Origin: Nitrosovibrio sp. Nv4
Lineage (GTDB): Bacteria; Bdellovibrionota; UBA1018; CAIMNF01
DNA: 44,456 nt
Assembly (NCBI GenBank): GCA_943327105.2
Contig: CALPVV020000008.1
Location: 1 to 44,456 of the forward strand
Reading direction: 5' to 3'
Under the pieces are notes generated by a model that searched no databases, was not told where the DNA came from, and was given only the letters and a program-made list of their open reading frames with translations. Shown in pieces: positions 18,029 to 23,116 of this stretch (positions are counted from its first letter, which is position 1; every line of letters starts with the position of its first letter). The translations under genes were made by a program, and so were the position numbers.

Positions 18029-18601
18029 CTACCAAGCCGATCCCCAAAGATGAATTCCATCATCGAACTGTTTGGAAAGATCTTTGTTTTTAGTCGAGGT
18101 AGAATTGAACTCATCTGGCGTTAAAACCATCGGTTCTAATTTTTTGCCCAACGGATGACGAGAGGTTACTTTTTTAATTTCTTCCGGAGTCTCTGAAACC
18201 ACGAGAAGATTGTAGTTGCTGTCTGTGCGTGATTTACCCGTTGCACGACTACCGAACAAAACCCCTTTGGTAGACATCGGTTCAATCATTTGCTTCAAAC
18301 CCTCAAGATCAGAGATCGCGCAGAATGTTTTCAACAATTGAATCGAAGGATGGTCATTTTGAAGACAAACTTCTCGATTGTTATTCAAGAAGATCACCAA
18401 ACCAAGCTCCTGCAGAGACTTCAATATTTTGGTAATTCCTTCCACTCCCCCCAAACCACGAACACCTTTTAACTTTGATGAAAGAACGCGTGGTGTAAAC
18501 GCCGTGGTTGGTTCAGTAATGAGAAACCGAAGCAATTTCTGCTCAGGTGTCACAAAAAAAATAGTATCGAGGCTTAATTGAGGCTTATTCGTTCTTGCCA
18601 T
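18029..18601 (-). CDS. Winged-helix protein with a degenerate nucleotidyltransferase-like domain
   Basis: A 190-residue cytoplasmic protein. Residues about 15-80 read like a winged-helix DNA-binding region (TPEQKLLRFLI, SSKLKGVRGLGGVEGITKILKSLQELGLV). Residues about 110-140 contain GVLFGSRATGKSRTDS followed by NYNLLVV. This is the Gly-Ser...Asp-x-Asp motif of minimal nucleotidyltransferases, but both metal-binding Asp positions are Asn. I infer a fold relative that has lost catalysis and may act as a regulator. It precedes lspA by 8 bases and probably heads the operon. Similar winged-helix plus nucleotidyltransferase fusions are known in bacteria, but I cannot name this one. Confidence 0.6.
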   Translation of the reverse strand: MARTNKPQLSLDTIFFVTPEQKLLRFLITEPTTAFTPRVLSSKLKGVRGLGGVEGITKILKSLQELGLVIFLNNNREVCLQNDHPSIQLLKTFCAISDLEGLKQMIEPMSTKGVLFGSRATGKSRTDSNYNLLVVSETPEEIKKVTSRHPLGKKLEPMVLTPDEFNSTSTKNKDLSKQFDDGIHLWGSAW

Positions 18602-18708
18602 AGAGCAAACGACTATATCAGAAACCTGAGTGTTTTTCCAGTTCTTAGTGACACTGTCGTCTTTGACACCATGTTATCTTCTTGAAATTTTTACGTTTTT
18701 TTAAATCT

Positions 18709-18815
18709 AACCCATTGAAGTCAGGTACAATTTACCGGTGCAGAATGACACTGTTTTAGTAAATTAATTTAGTGTAATCAACGCACTGCTTTAAGTTTCG
18801 TGTTTTCAATGGGTT
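18709..18815. repeat. 11-base perfect inverted repeat with an 85-base spacer
   Basis: AACCCATTGAA at 18709-18719 is the exact reverse complement of TTCAATGGGTT at 18805-18815. A match of this length is unlikely by chance in a 400-base spacer. It could close a structured RNA leader, mark paired regulator sites, or be a relic. No coding sequence lies between the arms. Confidence 0.6.
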
Positions 18816-18850
18816 ACGGCATCGCATTTCTAAACCACTACTTTCTAAAC

Positions 18851-18868
18851 TTGGCACAGCTCTCGCTA
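18851..18868 (+). promoter_or_regulatory. Candidate sigma54 (-24/-12) promoter
   Basis: TTGGCACAGCTCTCGCTA has the invariant GG (18853-18854) and GC (18865-18866) separated by exactly 10 bases, with a TTGGCAC -24 box. The -12 box is TCGC instead of TTGC, a single mismatch. Transcription would start near 18878, giving a leader of about 120 bases before the ATG at 18999. No -10 hexamer fits a sigma70 reading of the same TTGGCA. Confidence 0.5.
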
Positions 18869-18998
18869 CATAGTTAGGCGTGGGTGATTCAAGATGAACC
18901 CCCGCAAAAGAATTAATCAGAACCCAAGGATTGGGTTCAAACGAAAGCAGAAATTTCAGGATGGAATCACTGCAATCATCAATAGAAGGAGTAACCCC

Positions 18999-19409
18999 AT
19001 GAAGCAAGAGACCATGATGAAATTTAAGAAGTTGTTCGAAGATCAAAAAGCCGGCTTGCTCTACTCTTACAAATTGATGAATGAAGATTTCACACTCAAG
19101 AGCGAAGACCTTTCGGATGAATCAGATCTTTCCAGTGCAACTCTTGAGCAAGGAATGAAAATGCGACTTCGTAGTCGCGAAGCTCTCTACCTAAAAAAGA
19201 TCGATGAAGCTTTGATGAAAATCCAAGCTGGAACCTTCGGCACATGTGAGTGCTGTGAAGAAGATATCGAGCTCTCAAGACTTGAAGTTCGTCCAACTGC
19301 TACCCTTTGCATATCATGCAAAGAGTCAGAAGAGATGAATGAATCCCGCTCTGCTGATGGCCGTAGATCCAAAAGTCTTGGATCAAAAGGACATCTTCGC
19401 ATCGCTTGA
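18999..19409 (+). CDS. DksA/TraR-family zinc-finger protein (first copy)
   Basis: A 136-residue protein of the DksA/TraR family, which binds in the secondary channel of RNA polymerase and alters promoter choice, often with ppGpp. I start it at 18999 because AAGGAG lies 7 bases upstream; the longer frame from 18894 has no such site. The N-terminal helices form a coiled coil whose tip reads DESDLS, close to the DxxDxA tip of DksA but with Ser in place of Ala. The zinc finger is C83-x2-C86 and C104-x2-C107 with the RPTATLCISC segment. It is convergent with a paralogue at 19624-20007. A possible sigma54 promoter lies upstream. Confidence 0.9.
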   Translation: MKQETMMKFKKLFEDQKAGLLYSYKLMNEDFTLKSEDLSDESDLSSATLEQGMKMRLRSREALYLKKIDEALMKIQAGTFGTCECCEEDIELSRLEVRPTATLCISCKESEEMNESRSADGRRSKSLGSKGHLRIA

Positions 19410-19436
19410 CCCCCAGACACCCCCCGTTGGATTTGA

Positions 19437-19458
19437 AGTGTGTTTCTCCCGGCACACT
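19437..19458. repeat. Small hairpin after the first DksA/TraR gene
   Basis: AGTGTG (19437-19442) pairs with CACACT (19453-19458) around a 10-base loop. Allowing one bulge, the stem extends into TTGA and CAAG on either side. It may be part of the transcript end of the first DksA/TraR gene, but no T tract follows. Confidence 0.4.
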
Positions 19459-19463
19459 CAAGG

Positions 19464-19482
19464 GCAAATCAGGATGATTTGC
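19464..19482. repeat. Perfect 7-base hairpin
   Basis: GCAAATC (19464-19470) and GATTTGC (19476-19482) are exact inverted copies with a 5-base loop. It lies 55 bases after the stop of the first DksA/TraR gene and could protect the 3' end of its mRNA. It is not a classical terminator. Confidence 0.45.
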
Positions 19483-19558
19483 TGAATCTGAAAATGAACA
19501 AGATGTTTGTTTTCACTCTCTCAAAGGAATTGAGATGGATCCCCGGGTACCATCGTAG

Positions 19559-19599
19559 CCTTGACTTCCGGTTTTCAGGAAGAAAGCTGGAAGTCAGGG
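19559..19599. terminator. Long hairpin, possible bidirectional transcript end
   Basis: CCTTGACTTCC (19559-19569) pairs with GGAAGTCAGGG (19589-19599): ten Watson-Crick pairs and one wobble in RNA. An alternative inner stem uses CTTCC and GGAAG at 19578-19582. The + strand downstream sequence, CATTTATATTT, is T-rich but broken. It probably helps end both convergent transcripts, but it is weaker than a canonical terminator. Confidence 0.45.
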
Positions 19600-19623
19600 C
19601 ATTTATATTTCAGATTTTAAAAA

Positions 19624-20007
19624 TTAGTGAACAAAGTGGAAACGACCACCAAGCACCATGGATGCTGATTGTTTTTCTTCTTCTTCTTTGCAAGAGATGC
19701 ACATATTTGCGGTAGGACGAGCCTGAAGACGGCGAATCTCAATATGCTCACCGCAAGATTCACACTCACCGTATGAACCATCTTCGATTTTTCTGAGCGC
19801 ATCATTCACCTTCTGAAGAGTCATGTTTTCACGATTCTTCAATTGCATGTGAATGCTTTGCTCAATATCAGCATTGGCTTGATCAACTTCGTCTTTATCT
19901 TCCGGATTCACCATAAGGTGGGAATCCAGAACTGAAAAATTCATTAAAAGTTGTTCGCGTTGTTCGATGAAAATCTTTTTGAATTTAACCAAATCAGATT
20001 TACGCAT
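19624..20007 (-). CDS. DksA/TraR-family zinc-finger protein (second copy)
   Basis: A 127-residue paralogue of the gene at 18999-19409. The coiled-coil tip reads DEVDQA, matching the DxxDxA motif that reaches the polymerase active site in DksA. The zinc finger is C82-x2-C85 and C103-x2-C106, and RPTANMCISCKE matches the other copy closely. A good ribosome binding site (GGGGAG, about 6 bases from the ATG) is present. It lies 40 bases downstream of mglA on the same strand, so it may be expressed with the dnaX-recR-mglA set. Its size and intact tip make it the better candidate of the two for a DksA-type polymerase regulator. Confidence 0.9.
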   Translation of the reverse strand: MRKSDLVKFKKIFIEQREQLLMNFSVLDSHLMVNPEDKDEVDQANADIEQSIHMQLKNRENMTLQKVNDALRKIEDGSYGECESCGEHIEIRRLQARPTANMCISCKEEEEKQSASMVLGGRFHFVH

Positions 20008-20047
20008 GTTGAGCTCCCCCTCATCCCAGTTGCTATAACCTAGTATT

Positions 20048-20641
20048 TTAATTTCCCCTTAAACCTCTTAATGCATCGATGACCATTTGGCTAATATTTT
20101 CTAATGTTTCCATTACCCCTTTTCCCTGATTTGAAATAGCTTCAAAATACGGCCTTTTTGTGGGGTTAAATGTTTTTTCTAATTCTTGGATACTTGCCGC
20201 ACGAGGTAAATCTCGCTTGTTATATTGAAAAACAATGGGCATTCGGGCCAGATCATAGCCCTGTCTAATCAGTGCCGCCTGAAACTGTTCCCATGCTTCA
20301 ATGTTTTCTTCCATGCGTTCACGCGCAGAATCAACTACAAAAACCACCCCATCGACACCCTTTAAGATGAAATCACGTGATGCTTCATAAAAAATCTGTC
20401 CGGGGATTGAATAGAGGTGAAATCGAGTTTTGTATCCTCTGACTTCACCCACCGATAACGGTAGAAAATCAAAAAAGAGCGTGCGCTCATTCTCAGTACT
20501 CAGGCTGACCAGTTTTCCCGCATGGTCTGAACGCGTATTCTCGTAAATAAACTGAATATTCGTGGTTTTTCCAGATAATCCGGTGCCCACATAAACAATC
20601 TTACAGTTCACTTCCTTGGTAACAGAATTTACGAAGCTCAT
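20048..20641 (-). CDS. mglA: MglA-type Ras-like GTPase
   Basis: Small cytoplasmic GTPase that sets the leading cell pole in Myxococcus gliding and is needed for prey invasion in Bdellovibrio (established for those organisms). The 197-residue product has the P-loop GTGLSGKT (19-26), a switch region ending SIPGQIFYEASRDFILKG, VVFVVDSARERM, and the NKRD guanine-specificity motif. This is the MglA pattern rather than a generic Ras protein. mglB, the GTPase-activating partner, is not next to it. The start overlaps the recR stop by 4 bases (ATGA), so the two are translationally coupled. Confidence 0.94.
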   Translation of the reverse strand: MSFVNSVTKEVNCKIVYVGTGLSGKTTNIQFIYENTRSDHAGKLVSLSTENERTLFFDFLPLSVGEVRGYKTRFHLYSIPGQIFYEASRDFILKGVDGVVFVVDSARERMEENIEAWEQFQAALIRQGYDLARMPIVFQYNKRDLPRAASIQELEKTFNPTKRPYFEAISNQGKGVMETLENISQMVIDALRGLRGN

Positions 20642-21231
20642 TTATACATTTCCGTGCGGTTTTCCAGAGCCTTCACTAGCGTCTGGCGATCAGTGAACTC
20701 GATTGTACCACCAAACGGGATGCCATATGCAACCTGAGAAACCTTGATTCCGATCGGCTTCAGCAATCGTGATAGATACATTCCGGTGGCCTCACCCTCA
20801 ACAGATGGGTTTAGTACGAAAATAATCTCGGTTACATCTTTTGCTTTGAGCCTCATCAGCAATTCCTTGATCTTAATATCATCAGGACCCACTCCATCAA
20901 GAGGCGAAAGAAGACCATGAAGCACATGGTACAAACCTCGATAGGACCCGGTTTTCTCAATCGGAGTCACATCACTCGGCCGCTCCACTACACAAATCTG
21001 TTGATGATCACGCTTTTGATCTTCACAAATCTCGCAGAGTTCATTTTCTGAGAAACTGAAGCATTCACTGCAGTAACGTAACTTTTGCTTTGCATTGACT
21101 AACGCCGATGCCAGTGATTCGGCATAATCAGCGCCCTGGTCAAGAATGAAATAAGCCATGCGAGTTGCCGACTTTTCACCGATACCTGGAAGCTTGGACA
21201 ATTCGAAGATCAATTTTGAAAGTGGGTTCAT
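20638..21231 (-). CDS. recR: Recombination mediator protein RecR
   Basis: Works with RecO and RecF to load RecA on single-stranded gaps. The 197-residue product has the normal size. It has the N-terminal helix-hairpin-helix (LSKLPGIGEKSATRMAYFIL), the four-Cys zinc site (YCSEC, CEIC) and the Toprim domain (ICVVE, VLHGLLSPLDGVGPDDI). It overlaps dnaX and mglA by 4 bases each. The small nucleoid protein gene ybaB, which often lies between dnaX and recR, is absent here. Confidence 0.96.
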   Translation of the reverse strand: MNPLSKLIFELSKLPGIGEKSATRMAYFILDQGADYAESLASALVNAKQKLRYCSECFSFSENELCEICEDQKRDHQQICVVERPSDVTPIEKTGSYRGLYHVLHGLLSPLDGVGPDDIKIKELLMRLKAKDVTEIIFVLNPSVEGEATGMYLSRLLKPIGIKVSQVAYGIPFGGTIEFTDRQTLVKALENRTEMYK

Positions 21232-23090
21232 TTGTCTTTATCACTCAATTCTATATGTAGTTCGCCGCCAAAAAGGGCTTTAGCCTCTTGAACGATGCGA
21301 TTGGAAAGAATGCTATTCATTTTTTCGTCACGAGCCTCTCGCTTAAGACGAATACCCTTCTCGGCCATGCTCTCACCCTGGTTTTTTGAGAAAAATATCT
21401 CAATTGTCGACTTGGTTCCAAAGTGACCTTCGATCAACTGTGCAAACTGATCACGAAAGGCCTTCAACTGAAGCTGTTCGGCTTTTGATTGATCTCTCTC
21501 CCTAAATCCGAGCTTTAGATTGTCGCTGTCTTTTTCAGGAATACTCCATTCGACCACCGACTCAAGAATGAAAGCAAGTACTGGCTTTACTTCAAAACAA
21601 AACTCGATAAAACCTTCCCATGTTTTTGGGCGATTGCTCTTTAATACAGGCGTCGAAACATTCACTTCTGATGATTGCTCAACAGCTCTCTTTTCGCCGA
21701 ACTTCATGCCACCGAACAATTCTTTTGCCGGAGGCTTCTCGGGCGAAACCGGTGTGGATACCTCAACTGATCTAGGAGTACTGACCGATGTCTGCACTAT
21801 CGCTTGCTTTGCAGTTGGCGCCTGATTGGATTGAAAAACCGCTGGTCTTACTTCCTCGGGCGCGCTTGGCCGGGGAGCCCCCCGATCGGAATTCATCGGG
21901 GCTCTTTTTTTGAGATCTTCGTCATCATCAGCGTCTTCGTTCACGCCGTAATCACTCTCATCATCTTGATCTACACTGACTTTGATCAGTCCTTCTGCAA
22001 GAGCGGTCTTCACGACTAAAAGATCGAAAATCAGTTTCGGTTGGGCAGCCTTTGAAAGCATGTCCAAACCATGATGAAACACTTGAAAAATCAGTTCATT
22101 TTCTTCAAGAGGTCGAAGGTTTTGCAATTTTGAAATCTGCTCAAGCTCATCGTCATTGAAGTGGGTTTCGGGCTTTTCAACTCCGACTTGAATCAAGATG
22201 AGTGCGTGGATCATTTCGATCACCATCTTCATCAATACCTTGAGATCGACACCTTGATTGAATGCCTGCTGAGCAATGCCGAGCGCGCCTTTTGCATCAC
22301 GGCCAATCACTTTGCTCACCAGCGCTAAAACAAGTTCAGTCCCAATAAGACCAACACTCTCGCGAACGGCTTGTGCCGTAATCTTCATTCCAGAAAATGA
22401 AATCACCTGATCGAGAATGGAAAGCGCATCACGCATTGAACCCTCAGCGGCTCTCGCGATCAAATTCAAAGCGGCATCTTCCGCTTCAATTTTTTCAGCC
22501 AAAAGCACTTCTTTCATGCGATCGGTAATCTGAGCAACAGTGACGCGCTTGAAATCAAAACGCTGACAGCGCCCCAAAATAGTTTCAGGAATTTTATGAG
22601 ATTCAGTCGTCGCAAAAATGAATACAACATGTTCAGGCGGTTCTTCGAGGGTCTTCAAAAGGGCGTTGAACGCCGCTGTTGAAAGCATGTGAACCTCGTC
22701 GATGATGTAGATCTTGTATTTGCCTGAGCTTGGCAGGAATTTAGCACCTTCGCGAATCTCGCGAACCGAATCAACACCGTTGTTCGATGCTCCGTCGATT
22801 TCCATCACGTTCACGCTATTACCGGCTGCAATTTCAATACAATCGGGACAATGGTCACATGAATAAAGAAGACCATCTTTTTCGACACGATTTTCACAAC
22901 GAAGTGATTTTGAAAAAATACGGGCAATTGAAGTCTTACCAATTCCGCGAGAACCGGAAAAAACGTAGGCCTGATGGGTACGATTCAACTTGATCGCATT
23001 GACCAAGGTCTTTACCACCGAGAGCTGTCCGACGATGTCTGAAAATTGCTTAGGACGGTATTTACGCGCCAGTACGAGATAAGAGCTCAA
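21228..23090 (-). CDS. dnaX: DNA polymerase III subunit gamma/tau
   Basis: Clamp-loader ATPase and replisome organiser. The 620-residue tau-type product begins with a TTG codon with GGGAG 7 bases upstream. Walker A is GSRGIGKT (46-53), the zinc module uses Cys65, Cys78, Cys81 and Cys84, DEVHML is Walker B, and the LGRCQRFDF arginine-finger segment follows. Domains I-III end near residue 370. An acidic linker with an A7 run and a strong hairpin comes next (codons 394-396), then a Pro-rich linker and a tau-like C-terminal domain. The A7-hairpin site could give a shorter gamma-like product. It lies 26 bases after the protease-fusion gene and overlaps recR by ATGA. Confidence 0.95.
   Translation of the reverse strand: MSSYLVLARKYRPKQFSDIVGQLSVVKTLVNAIKLNRTHQAYVFSGSRGIGKTSIARIFSKSLRCENRVEKDGLLYSCDHCPDCIEIAAGNSVNVMEIDGASNNGVDSVREIREGAKFLPSSGKYKIYIIDEVHMLSTAAFNALLKTLEEPPEHVVFIFATTESHKIPETILGRCQRFDFKRVTVAQITDRMKEVLLAEKIEAEDAALNLIARAAEGSMRDALSILDQVISFSGMKITAQAVRESVGLIGTELVLALVSKVIGRDAKGALGIAQQAFNQGVDLKVLMKMVIEMIHALILIQVGVEKPETHFNDDELEQISKLQNLRPLEENELIFQVFHHGLDMLSKAAQPKLIFDLLVVKTALAEGLIKVSVDQDDESDYGVNEDADDDEDLKKRAPMNSDRGAPRPSAPEEVRPAVFQSNQAPTAKQAIVQTSVSTPRSVEVSTPVSPEKPPAKELFGGMKFGEKRAVEQSSEVNVSTPVLKSNRPKTWEGFIEFCFEVKPVLAFILESVVEWSIPEKDSDNLKLGFRERDQSKAEQLQLKAFRDQFAQLIEGHFGTKSTIEIFFSKNQGESMAEKGIRLKREARDEKMNSILSNRIVQEAKALFGGELHIELSDKDK
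21875..21911 (-). promoter_or_regulatory. Candidate slippage/frameshift site in dnaX (A7 plus hairpin)
   Basis: On the coding strand, seven A bases (21911-21905, codons CTC AAA AAA AGA) are followed at once by a 10-pair stem: GAGCCCCGAT (21904-21895) pairs with ATCGGGGGGCTC (21886-21875), leaving two bulged G and an 8-base loop. Loss of one A, or a +1 or -2 shift, gives GAG CCC CGA TGA and ends the protein at about 398 residues. A -1 shift stays open for 44 codons and ends at about 439 residues. Both sizes suit a gamma-type subunit. Read on the + strand, the same hairpin is followed by T7 and looks like an intrinsic terminator. Confidence 0.55.
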
Positions 23091-23116
23091 AACATTTCTC
23101 CCGCTGGAAACGTAGC

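Larger units (their letters stand above)
18602..18998. other. Intergenic region between two divergent genes
   Basis: About 397 bases without a convincing gene between the winged-helix gene (-) and the DksA/TraR gene (+). It holds an 11-base inverted repeat, a sigma54-like promoter, a TAAATTAATTTA palindrome near 18760, a good -10 hexamer TACAAT at 18726-18731, and TGACACTGT twice (18649-18657 and 18746-18754). An open frame from 18894 extends the downstream gene, but it lacks a ribosome binding site and encodes no domain, so I leave it out. Confidence 0.6.
19410..19623. other. Intergenic region between two convergent DksA/TraR genes
   Basis: 214 non-coding bases holding several hairpins. The largest is annotated separately, as are the two smaller ones. 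It also has a GATGG/CCATC imperfect hairpin around a CCCGGG core (19534-19554) that includes a 15-base match to a cloning polylinker. None of the hairpins is followed by a strong T run on either strand. Confidence 0.6.

Noticed and set aside
18894-18998. Longer N-terminus for the first DksA/TraR protein from ATG 18894
   Set aside because: No ribosome binding site precedes 18894, the 35 extra residues have no family match, and AAGGAG sits 7 bases before the ATG at 18999.
18756-19046. 96-codon minus-strand open frame across the control region and start of the first DksA/TraR gene
   Set aside because: It overlaps the real start of that gene, has no ribosome binding site and no recognisable protein features.
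21901-21925. Simple assembly frameshift in dnaX at the A7 run
   Set aside because: The zero frame continues into a plausible linker and C-terminal tau domain with no stop, so the base count supports a real intact gene.
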